NCBI GenBank assembly: GCA_950295325.1
Contig: OX485803.1
Coordinates: 2,912,001-2,976,000 of the forward strand
DNA length: 64,000 bases
From: Polytrichum commune
Taxonomy: Eukaryota; Streptophyta; Polytrichopsida; Polytrichales; Polytrichaceae
Direction of reading: 5' to 3'
Part shown: piece after piece, positions 55,009 through 64,000 of the stretch
How positions within the stretch are numbered: position 1 is the first letter of the stretch
How the letters are laid out: each line of letters begins with the position of its first letter
Position numbers and translations under genes: made by a program
Notes under the pieces: model-generated
Seen by the model: the letters and a program-made list of their open reading frames with translations, nothing else
Database searches by the model: none
What the model was told of the DNA's origin: nothing

Positions 55009-55919
55009 TTTCAACTATGATGTCAAAAAACAAAAGAATTTGGCTTCCAACTTAAGCTTATAAGGTTATGAGTTAGTATGATATTGATTGTATTACATGT
55101 GGAACACAAGAATAAGCTAGTATTTGAATTGGTTCATATTTAAATATTGTCCAATTTAATTTTCACAAAACATTTGTTGCATTTTTTGCATTTGTGTGAT
55201 CCTGTATAGCGCTCACTTCCACGTAGAATTAAAAACACATCACTTGAAAATGAAAGCATTTTGTTTTAAAATCATTGTGAGTCATTTCATTGCAATGAAA
55301 ACATATATTTGTCATAACATTACTCAACAACAAACCATTGCACTGTAGGACCATGAATTTTGTGAACAGTGTATGCCTCTTTTATGTTGGGTCACTATTA
55401 CAAATTGATCAATACTCATCATGTAGTTGTTCATTATGCAATACTCTACAACATCATGTCACCTACCATGCAACAATTTGGCGTACCAATAATATTATCG
55501 TTGTTTCGTATTAAAATTTGGTTATGCATTGTCATTGGGATATTGCATGTTGGGGCCCCACGTGCAATTGGCCACCAATTGGCCAAGGTAGCACCTATGC
55601 CAAACTAGCAGTAATGACCCGGTGGCAAATGGACTGGGAATGTTGATAGTTACAAGACCCTCACTTTACACTCCCCTCTTAGAAAGGAAGCGGAAGTGAG
55701 GGTCTTAGTGATTTTGTTTTTGTTTAAGATGTTATTAAATCCTTTGGCATCCAAAGCGGATGTTCATAAAATTACCAAGCAAGTACATGATGGCCTCTTT
55801 CCAAAGAAAAAGGTTACGAAATAAAAAATATGATAACTTAGAGTTACTTGTCAAAAAGTTCACATTAAAGTTTGAGTGCTACCCATAAATGGGGAATCCC
55901 AAAATCAAAGACTATTTAT
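55009..55919. other. Intergenic, no gene seen
   Basis: AT-rich. Short frames without domain resemblance. Confidence 0.5.
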
Positions 55920-57080
55920 GCTCATGCAATACCCGGTCCCACAAGACATAGCCAGAGAGTTGTGTGATGTTATGTTTGAATAAGACTCATGTTTACCTCA
56001 ATTTGTATGGGGCTAGAATGCCAATAATACCAAGGACTCTGCTCCAAAGATGGAGCTTGTAAAAGGAGTGAAGTCTAGCTACACGAGTACTAATTTTATT
56101 GGTACATCTCACAGAAATAAAAGGAGATTGATTATTGCACATGTGATACATGGTCCCATGAAATGCAACTAGAGAGCTTTGTAATGGTTATGTTTGAATA
56201 GGACTCACGTTTCCCTCACTCCTCATGGGCCTAATATGCCAATGTAACCAAGGATTCTAATGCAAAGGCAGAGCCAGTCCAGTAAAAGGAGTGAAGTCTA
56301 GTTACACGAGTACTAATTTTATTGGTACATCTCACATAAATAAAAGGAGATTATTGCACACGTGATTAGTGGTGCATTTCTTTTTTGATTTATTGTAAAA
56401 CACACATTTCAAAAATGCATTTTAAAATACTCAACAAATTTTGAGGCATTTTTTAATGTTTTTATTATAAACTCACTGCTATAGTCAATCCAAGTCAGTA
56501 GGGCAAATATAGACATGCTCAACTTCGTCAATTGTTCCATATTACCATATAGCATTAGTACATTCAAACTCAATGGCAGTGTCTGAGCCTTGAGTGTTGC
56601 CACACGCACTGACAAATACTCAAATACATAGCGCACCACATGGCACACCGGACAAGTCATAAATGATGGTTTGCATTCGCAATGACTTCATTCTTGGATC
56701 AATACTTGGGCAGAGAAGAGCTCGAAGAACTAATTTTAAAAGAGGGGAATGTTTTCGATAACGATTTGCCATAAAAGACCTCACAAATTGATGCCTTTTC
56801 AATGATTTTCAATGTCTTAAAAAACATTTCAAAATTGTTAAAAAAAACATTTCATAATGCCGCCTCCGACCTCTAGAATAAAAAATAAAAATGCAACACT
56901 ACACACGTGATACATGGTCCCACGAAATGCAGCCAGAGAGAGAGCTCTGTAATGGCTATGTTTGAATAAGGCTCACGTTTCCCTCACTCCTCATGGGCCT
57001 AATGTGCCAATGTGACCAAGGACTCTGGTGCAAAGGCAGGCAGAGCCAGTCCAGTCCAGTAAAAGGAGTGTAGCTGCATG
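55920..57080 (+). repeat. ~225-bp repeat in three direct copies
   Basis: The copies are at about 55920-56145, 56146-56370 and 56900-57080. Each holds ATACATGGTCCCA-type, CAGAGAGCTxTGTAATGG, TATGTTTGAATA, CTCATGGGCCTAATATGCC and AGTAAAAGGAGTG words. The first two are tandem and share a tail TACTAATTTTATTGGTACAT. The third is separated by ~530 bp of other sequence and is truncated at its end. Confidence 0.85.
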
Positions 57081-59553
57081 GGCGCTCGTGGTTTTGTGAC
57101 GGGTACACTACTACTTCGCAGTAAAAACACTCCATGATGGCGGGTGTAGCCTTAGCCTTTTCGTTTGTTTCTCTTGGATATGGCTTTACATATATATCCC
57201 CTTACGAATGATGATAATAAATATATCCGCATGCTGGGCCCCATTGGTGGACACAAATCCGGGCAATCAAGAGGCACTCAAGCATAGTGGAGTTCACGGA
57301 GGCCAATGGGCGCGTGCCAACTAGACTTGTTCACGACCCCATCCAATCTCCTTGGCCATGTGAAAAGGTGTACTTTGAGGTAACCCCCGATGTCCGATAT
57401 GTTAGAGGAATTTGTGCATGAGAAGGGAGCACATGGACGTGGCAAAGGCAACCATTCCGGGCCTCGAGTGTCACATGGCCCGATGCATGGCCACATGAGC
57501 CGCATGTGGTGAAGTTTGAAAGCCCCCCGCGAAACTACATTCGTTGCCAATGAATAAATTCGGTGCGGTCGTAAGGCACGCGTGTCGGGTGTTGTTGTTG
57601 GGTCCGTTTCTCATGTTCCCCAACTTCGATCGATTAGAGCTAACCAATGTTGAAATCTTGTGTTGCATTAGCAAATCTATGATGAAACATCTGCAACAAC
57701 CGGATTGAAAATCGGACCTCCCCTTGTTTAGTTATGGTTATATCGGAAGTGTGTGGTTGCTGATTCCTTAACTAGATACATGGGTCCTCCCAATAGCGTT
57801 CATTATTGAGTGTAGAGCAGTTCTTGATATTTGAAAATATAGTCTAAACTCTTTTAAACATGTGTCTTTATGATCTTTGATCCTCACCAAACCACATACC
57901 AATCTAATGAAGGGGTCTAATTGAGAAACAAGCCACTTAAGACCCATCTACCTTGTGTGTCAAGGTGGGAGTCATCATCGCAGGGGTCTTGATGCAAGAA
58001 AAAGGTTGAATTGAGATGAGGGCACTGGAAATGGAGGGAAAACCCCATTATTTTTATTGGTCGTTGCGTTCATTTAGCCATTTGGATCACATGAAGGAAA
58101 TGCAGGCTTGGACGTGAACTTGAACCAACATGTGTATAGTTTCATGTAGCGTGTAGGGAAAATGATTTCTCCACAAAAATCATATGCTTGAGAATGGAAG
58201 GCACATAGCCGCCAAGTAGGTTAGACGCTTGAGAAACATAAGGTGGTTGTCTACACACATGTAAGAGAACACCCTTTTTTTTAGAAGACTTCCAAGTTCT
58301 GTTTTGCACTATATCGTTTATGTTGTTTAATGCCACGTACATTACTAGTAGTGGTCCACGCCGGACACTGGCTCGGTGACTATATCATTCATAAAAAATG
58401 CATTGGGATTTTAAATAACAATACAATGGATATTGGCGTATGAATTATGAGAATGGTGATGAAAATGGATGAGGCCGTGATTTGGATCAATTACTCATCT
58501 CGTACTATTTGCATGGCTAATGTCCTAGGAGAGATGGGCTAATAAAAAAAGGGAAATAAACAACAAAAGGAGAAAAAAAAATCATCTACCTTACCCTACA
58601 ATTTCTAACCTATTACATCAATTCAACCATATGAGTCCCAAACACAACAAATTCCAAACAACTTCTTTTAATATGTGGAAATATAAATAAGGCCAACATA
58701 GCATGCGAGGCTCTAGATGTAACTTGCTTAAAGCTTAAGAAGGTCCACTTCGGAGACCCTATGTGGAAAGTTCAAAAACCCTTTATAAGTAAAATTCACT
58801 ACTATTGCATGGGAGAGGCGAGGTTGTATGGATAATATACAACACAAATGACTTTACTTCATGAAAGCTTACATTCTTAGCAAAAAAATTACAGCATTGT
58901 GTAACTCCAAATAGTAAGTGACACTAAATACCATAAACTTAAACATAACAAAACTATTAAATAACTCGAAGTTGGGTCTGCCCATTTGGTCTGGTGGGTT
59001 TAAGATAGAGGTTGATGGTTGTGGAATCTAAGCTTTTGCAGTTGCATTTGTGTAAATTGTGGCATCAAAGAATTCTTAGAGCCCGGGGTTTTTTATGTCT
59101 AGTCTTTGGGTTCAGTGCGGATGAAGGAGCTTAAGTGCCTAAAGTTTCAAATACATATGCTCGTTTGGTGTGGAGGGTTCAAGATATACAGTGTGGGATT
59201 TGAGTGTTTGCAGTTGCATTTGTGTAGACCGTAGCATTAGGGTTTCTTTAGGGTTTTGAGTTTAAAGGCTTGGGTTAAGTGCGGATTAGGGAGGGGTATC
59301 GCCTATTCATTGGGGATTTGTCCTGAGAGTTTTGAGAGTTTTGAATCAGGGATGTTTAATGCCTAGTTTTTCCATACACATCTAAATCAATTTAACGCCT
59401 AGTTTGTGGGATTGCCTTGCCCTTTGCCAGGTGGAGAATAAATGAACCCCACATTCTCCCAATGAACTCTATAGGGTCTTATCCACTTGCAGCCCGCCAT
59501 GTGACTGAACTAGGGCTTTGCCTGGTTTGGAGGTCCTTAAGGCAACTATTTAA
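57081..59553. other. Intergenic, no gene seen
   Basis: Short frames only. A piece near 58896 (TTGTGTAACTCCAAATAGTAA) resembles the end of MITE family A. Confidence 0.45.
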
Positions 59554-59790
59554 GAGCCCCTTCACACTATGGCCGTCCAAGTCGAGAGGCCATGGGATTG
59601 GTTGGCCAAATTTTGTTGAGAGTCCAAAGAATTGGGTTGCAAATATCCAATACAATATGGGAATTGGAGCCTTCGGTCAAGCATAGTGTGAAGTTTCCAA
59701 AGGCCAAGTCCAAAGTGTAAACCTAAGAAGAGCATCCCACTTTATTCCTTGCCCAAAATAAGCCCTCCAATTTAATAGCCAAGATATTGT

Positions 59791-59827
<37 letters not shown>

Positions 59828-60055
59828 CAACCTCTCGACCATACTTTGGGTTTCCATTCATGTCTGACCCAAACTTCCTTCGAGAGTCCGCCGTCTTGGT
59901 CAAAAAGTATTGCCATGCAAGCATTCTGGAGAGTCACGGCCTTTGGACTATGGCCTCTAGTGTGAAGGGTTGAGAGGCCGAATTCTTGGTTTCGTGCAAT
60001 CAGATTGGTGGAAATCAACGGCCTCTCGACCTTTGGCCATAGTGTGAAGCGGCCT
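59554..60055 (-). mobile_element. MITE family B, copy 2 (Tourist-like?)
   Basis: The ends are GAGCCCCTTCACACTATGG and CCATAGTGTGAAGCGGCCT, with direct TAA on both sides (59551-59553 and 60056-60058). A 3-bp TAA/TTA duplication is typical of Tourist/PIF-Harbinger MITEs. The interior is related to 42168-42639 in reverse and carries a (TA)n tract at about 59796-59824. Confidence 0.8.
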
Positions 60056-60128
60056 TAAGTGGCAAGGTGCAACTCTAGTTCAAGCACGTGTGGTGGTTTC
60101 ATTATAATCAACAACTTGGTGGCTTATG

Positions 60129-60137
60129 ATTGTATTC
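60129..60137 (+). repeat. Left 9-bp target-site duplication of MULE-2
   Basis: ATTGTATTC, repeated exactly at 63143-63151 just outside the opposite terminus. Confidence 0.93.
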
Positions 60138-60293
60138 GGATCTCCGTATTTTAGTGCTACGAGCGTTGGTAGGACGCCTCCCGCGGCCAATGTTCATGCT
60201 CGGGCAGCCCGTTCCTGTCCTCCCGTCCCGACCCGACCCGTCTTACCTGCCCGACTTGGCCTTCCGCCTGTCCAGCTGTTCACTCGTTTGTCC

Positions 60294-60987
60294 CAGGGTT
60301 GTCTATTGTGTCGTGACGGAGGCTAATCCCGACATAATGTCATGGCGTCACGACACGTATCTGTCACGACATTATGCCGGATGCCATCTTTATCTTGACG
60401 AACTTGAATTTTACCATATTTTTTTGTGTAATTACATTACCCCAATTAGGACACGTAGGATTTACGATGTCCACGTATGGTGCCATGTCAGCAAAGTAGA
60501 GGTAAAGTGGGAAAAAAATTACTAGCGCCCGTCCCCCCCCCCCGTTCCCCCCGCTCCCTACGTTCCCCTCCCCCATCTGGCACCCCATCCGGCCCTCATC
60601 CGGCCTCCATCCGCCCCCCCCCCCCCCTAATCCGAACCCGGCCCCCATCCGACCCCATCCGGCCCTCCATCCGGCGTTCCCCCCATCCGCTCCGTTCCCC
60701 TCCCCCACACACCCTCATTTGTCATATTTTACTACTTTGATTTTAACAGAATGATAAACACAAAGGCAAAATGATTTACCTGGCAAGGGAAATATGCACA
60801 TCCACGTCGGATTTTTTTGCCACATTGGATGCCACCTTGGCAAGAAGGTAAGTATTTTACCCACCCTACTAGCTTCCCCCTAGTATGACCCTACGTGGAC
60901 CCTATTATGTCGTGACGGAGGGGTCCGCCTCGACACGACACGTCATGACGTCATGACGGTGGCAGGACGTCGCGATAGACAACCTTG
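60294..60987. mobile_element. hAT-type non-autonomous element nested in MULE-2
   Basis: The termini are CAGGGTTGTCTATTGTG and its imperfect complement ...CGATAGACAACCTTG. The exact 8-bp duplication GTTTGTCC is at 60286-60293 and 60988-60995. An 8-bp duplication and a CAGGG start are hAT hallmarks. Excising one duplication copy plus the element restores the alignment of the two MULE-2 arms, which confirms the boundaries. The interior has GTCGTGACG-type repeats near both ends and a C-rich tract at 60530-60710; no coding region. Confidence 0.92.
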
Positions 60988-61201
60988 GTTTGTCCAGTTG
61001 TTCACGTGTCTGTCCATCCGTCATATCCGTCTCCACCACTACCCCACACCGAACCCGAGCTCCGTCATTCTTCCTTACTCACGCCACTAGACAGCTCCGG
61101 AGCGAGTGAGGAAGTGAGGAAGTTGGAGAAAGATTGTTGCATTACTAGTTTAGGGTTTGGAAGAGTTGTAACTTTTATCGATGTTGTCTTAGTCGCCTGC
61201 C

Positions 61202-61420
61202 ATGGAGGTGGACATTGTGGATCTGGGAGGGAAATGTGTCTCTTTCGAAGAAGGGTTTGATTTTGTAATAGAGGAGGCCACGGAAGATCTACAGGACGGA
61301 CATGGTTTAGTTTCAGATTTGGAAATTCTTCCGTCATTCTTCTGTCATTCTTCCTTGCTCACGCCACTGGACAGCTTCGGAGCGAGTGAGGAAGCTGGAG
61401 AAAGGCTGTTGCATTGCTAA
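61202..61420 (+). other. ORF start embedded in left MULE-2 inverted repeat
   Basis: ATG at 61202 opens MEVDIVDLGGKCVSFEEGFD, an acidic N-terminus repeated at 61474 and, inverted, at 62791. The frame runs to 61420 through the junction with the internal duplication. No family recognised; probably the N-terminus of a protein of the autonomous parent element. Confidence 0.5.
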
Positions 61421-61473
61421 TTTAGGATTTGGAAGAGTTGTAACTTTGATCGACATTGTCCTAGTCGATCGCC

Positions 61474-61656
61474 ATGGAGGTGGACATTGTGGATCTGGGA
61501 TGGAAATGTGTCTCTTTCGAAGAAGGATTTGATTTTGTCATAGAGGAGGCCACGGAAGATTTACATGACGGACAGGGTTTAGTTTTAGATCTGGAAATTC
61601 CTACAGGTACAATTGTCCACAAGGACACCAATACGTGCTTGAAAGCTGGTGCATAA
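61474..61656 (+). other. Duplicated MULE-2 ORF start, 60 aa
   Basis: This direct tandem copy of the preceding segment has the same opening (MEVDIVDLGWKCVSFEEGFD) and diverges after LDLEIP to a stop at 61656. It may be followed by an intron (CCTACAG|gtacaa just after the conserved block). Confidence 0.5.
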
Positions 61657-62632
61657 GAAATGTTTAGGGTGCGGGATGTAACTCTTGAAAATGTGCGGGC
61701 GAGGTTGCAGATCCCACCCCCTGGGTCCTTTGACAGGACATACATTTTTTGGGAGGAGAAAATCAACCAAGGATGGGGTAGGATCAACCCTAGATGCTAG
61801 GACAGTGGAAAAACAAAATAGTACAAAGGCACCTCTTGTTCCACCTTTAGTTGTCCAGTTGTTTCTACAGCCTCTGACTCTGATACAAGCTGTCCTAAAA
61901 GTCTTACAGGGCAACCACTCCCAATAGGACAGACAAAGCAGAGGATGGCAAGTAGATTGCAAGCCAATCTAACTTCTAAGCGAGGATGCCAATAAAATTT
62001 TGTGGCGAAGCAACTGTATATGGACAACACTTTATGTGAAATTCAGTACTATAAAATTAACCATTTCAACAAGGTTGGACATGCCTGTCATGAGAGTTTA
62101 AATTATGTTAGGACAACACTGAAAACAATGGATGTTGTATAAATTAATATATGACATTGATAGGATACATTACAATGTTACTGAATTCAATTGCCGAAGT
62201 TTCACTTACATTCAAAATTCAACAAACAATGATACTTTATTGAAAATTGGTAGGGACCAATGTATCAATACTCATGTGTCCGAAGTGGACATGTAATGGT
62301 TCTCACCTATCATAATTGTGTCCTATTATGATTCAACCTTACATTGGTTCTACCTTGTCTTATTATAACATCCCACACTATTATTCTAAAAAATAACACT
62401 AAACTCCACAACGTTATCAATGATTGCATTGCATTCATCTTCCACCACTAAAATTTGTGTCATTTGACGCGTCCAACCACAGGACACGAAGATCATCCTC
62501 TTTGTCCATAGCCAACATATCCAAGCAGGCGTTCCAGAAACAAGCTCTCATCCAGGACGAGGCCTCAGCCTGCATGGCCTCAAACCCATTGCATGTCCTC
62601 ATAACTTCCAGATCGGAAACTAGCATGTACAA

Positions 62633-62791
62633 TCACATGTCCTCATAATCGTCCATCCTGGAAGGAATTTCCAGATCTGAAACTAAACCCTGTCCGTCCA
62701 GTAGATCTTCCGTGGCCTCCTCTATTACAAAATCAAACCCTTCTTCGAAAGACACACATTTCCCTCCCAGATCCACAATGTCCACCTCCAT
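62633..62791 (-). other. ORF start embedded in right MULE-2 inverted repeat, 52 aa
   Basis: The minus-strand ATG at 62791 gives the same N-terminus (MEVDIVDLGGKCVSFEEGFD...VSDLEIPSRMDD) and stops at 62633. Just inside, a partly repeated VSDLE segment continues as another open frame (62435-62632, acidic/aromatic), so a short frameshift may have broken a longer ORF. Confidence 0.5.
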
Positions 62792-63142
62792 GGCGGGTGA
62801 CTAAGACAACATCGATAAAAGTTACAACTCTTCCAAACCCTAAACTAGCAATGCAACAACCTTTCTCCAACTTCCTCACTTGTTCCAGAGCTGTCTAGTG
62901 GCGTGAGCAAAGAAGAATGACGGAGCTCGGGTTCGGCGTGGGGTAGTGGTGGAGACGGATATGACGGATGGACAGACGCGTGAATAGCTGGACAAGCGGA
63001 AGGCCGCGTCGGCAGGATGGAGGACACGGGCAGGTAAGACGGGTCGGGTCGGGACGGGAGGACAGGAACGGGCTGCCCGAGCATGAACGCTGCCCGCGGG
63101 AGGCGTCCTACAAACGCTCGTAGCATTAAAATACGGAGATCC

Positions 63143-63151
63143 ATTGTATTC
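63143..63151 (+). repeat. Right 9-bp target-site duplication of MULE-2
   Basis: ATTGTATTC, identical to 60129-60137. Confidence 0.93.
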
Positions 63152-64000
63152 TAGTTGTTACTAAAGTTTTAATGTGTGGGAGGGGCATGTTTTTTTTCCC
63201 CGTGGCTGGAACCATCTTCCAGTCATAGACAAAAAGCGGCGCTCCTCCATGTACAAGAGATTGATGAATGAAGTAAACTAGATGCTTAGATGCCAAGTAG
63301 TTTCACATCTATGAATTGTTAACATGACACTATTTACAGTATGATATTTAGCGTAGCATGTTGGAGTGCTTGAGATAATAATTATACAATTATGTATGCA
63401 AGAGGGATTTACTATTGAGCATATTCATGGCAAATGTCACATGCTTAGAATTTTGTATAGAAGAGGGGAAGATATCATTGAGATTACTAATGATGAGTGT
63501 CATGAATTTAAACTTATGGTTGACTTGGTCACCATGAAGGGGTATCATTAGGGAGGTGTTGTACAAAATTATACTTAGCCTATTCATATTGTCAAAGAAA
63601 AAGATATAGGTGTATGGTCTTAAAGGCCTTCCTAGAAATGTAATAGTATGGTAGGGCCATAAGATAATTATCTCAAAGACCAAACACATGGCTGACAAAT
63701 ATGAAAAAAATTGCACTTAAGGGGTTACAATGGAAAATTATGGATTAGTGTTGGTGGATGTTTGGTGTTGGGACCGGATATGAACCATGTATCCTGAGGG
63801 TAGGGGGAATCCTTCCTATGTATTTTGATGGTATCAAAGAGGTGTTGCTAGTGAATAGGCTTATAATGTAAGCGATCACTTAATTGTAAACTTAGACATT
63901 GTCATTGTGTTGGCTTATATGACATATAGCTTGCGTACGGATACCTATGAACCTCACCCAAAGGATGAGAAATCTTTAACAACTTTAGAAGTGTAAATTA
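63152..64000. other. Intergenic at right edge
   Basis: AT-rich. A 61-codon plus-strand frame at 63366-63551 (HGKCHMLRILYRRGEDIIEI) has a protein-like composition but no recognisable family, and its start is not an ATG. Nothing else is supported. Confidence 0.4.

Larger units (their letters stand above)
60138..63142. mobile_element. MULE-2: non-autonomous Mutator-like element, 3.0 kb
   Basis: Both ends begin GGATCTCCGTATTTTA when read inward, and the element is flanked by a perfect 9-bp duplication. The inverted repeats are about 490 bp long: left 60138-60293 plus 60996-61335, split by a nested hAT element; right about 62640-63142. No transposase is present. Each arm carries the start of the same ORF (MEVDIVDLG...), so transcripts would converge. 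An internal tandem duplication (61050-61335 repeated at about 61340-61640) adds a third copy of that ORF start. The remaining interior (61640-62640) shows no gene. Confidence 0.9.

Noticed and set aside
60477-60740. Proline-rich ORF / glycine-rich antisense ORF
   Set aside because: It is low-complexity C-rich DNA inside the nested hAT element, not a protein gene.

Overview
The window is nuclear DNA from a land plant. The firmest evidence is a nine-exon gene for chloroplast leaf-type ferredoxin-NADP+ reductase (33697-38978) with GT-AG introns and a plastid transit peptide. Teloboxes (TTTAGGG-like) and plant transposon families agree. Host genes are sparse (two convincing ones in 64 kb) and the rest is AT-rich intergenic DNA full of transposons and tandem repeats. 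The sequence alone does not let me decide between bryophyte, lycophyte, fern and seed plant.

Left third (1-16.6 kb). A coding-like fragment runs off the left edge. From 2106 to 13420 lies an 11.3-kb Mutator-like element (MULE) with ~255-bp terminal inverted repeats and a perfect 9-bp target-site duplication. It carries two convergent genes, as in maize MuDR. On the minus strand is a four-exon transposase with DDE triad, CxxH and SWIM zinc finger, interrupted by two in-frame TAG codons. On the plus strand is a multi-exon gene with N-terminal zinc-binding motifs, a Ulp1/C48-type protease-like region and a C-terminal SUMO-interaction-like motif. A 9-bp word, CAGTGTCAC, recurs at least 11 times (plus three TAGTGTCAC) across the element on both strands, including both terminal repeats. 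This resembles the logic of the sequence-specific anti-silencing systems of Arabidopsis VANDAL elements and is my main candidate for an undescribed system. A hAT transposase remnant follows at 15.2-15.6 kb.

Middle (16.6-42 kb). A ~140-bp tandem array (16.83-18.15 kb) lies upstream of an eight-exon gene (about 19.36-24.92 kb). That gene encodes a large nuclear-looking protein ending in a YDG/SRA domain, with no SET domain. Next come a small hAT-like MITE (27582-27922), a 1.6-kb structure with ~480-bp inverted arms (29.57-31.18 kb), and the FNR gene. FNR intron 1 is built from seven or eight diverged ~170-bp tandem copies that include the exon 1/intron 1 donor region. Two copies of one MITE flank FNR.

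Right third (42-64 kb). No intact host gene is recognised. I see a MITE family in two opposite copies (42168-42639; 59554-60055), a 21-bp-arm hairpin (43528-43596), a hAT/DUF659 pseudogene (43.55-44.03 kb), a triplicated ~225-bp repeat (55.9-57.1 kb) and a second MULE (60138-63142). The second MULE also has a 9-bp target duplication. Its ~490-bp inverted repeats contain the start of an ORF, and a hAT-type element (60294-60987) with its own 8-bp duplication is nested inside it.
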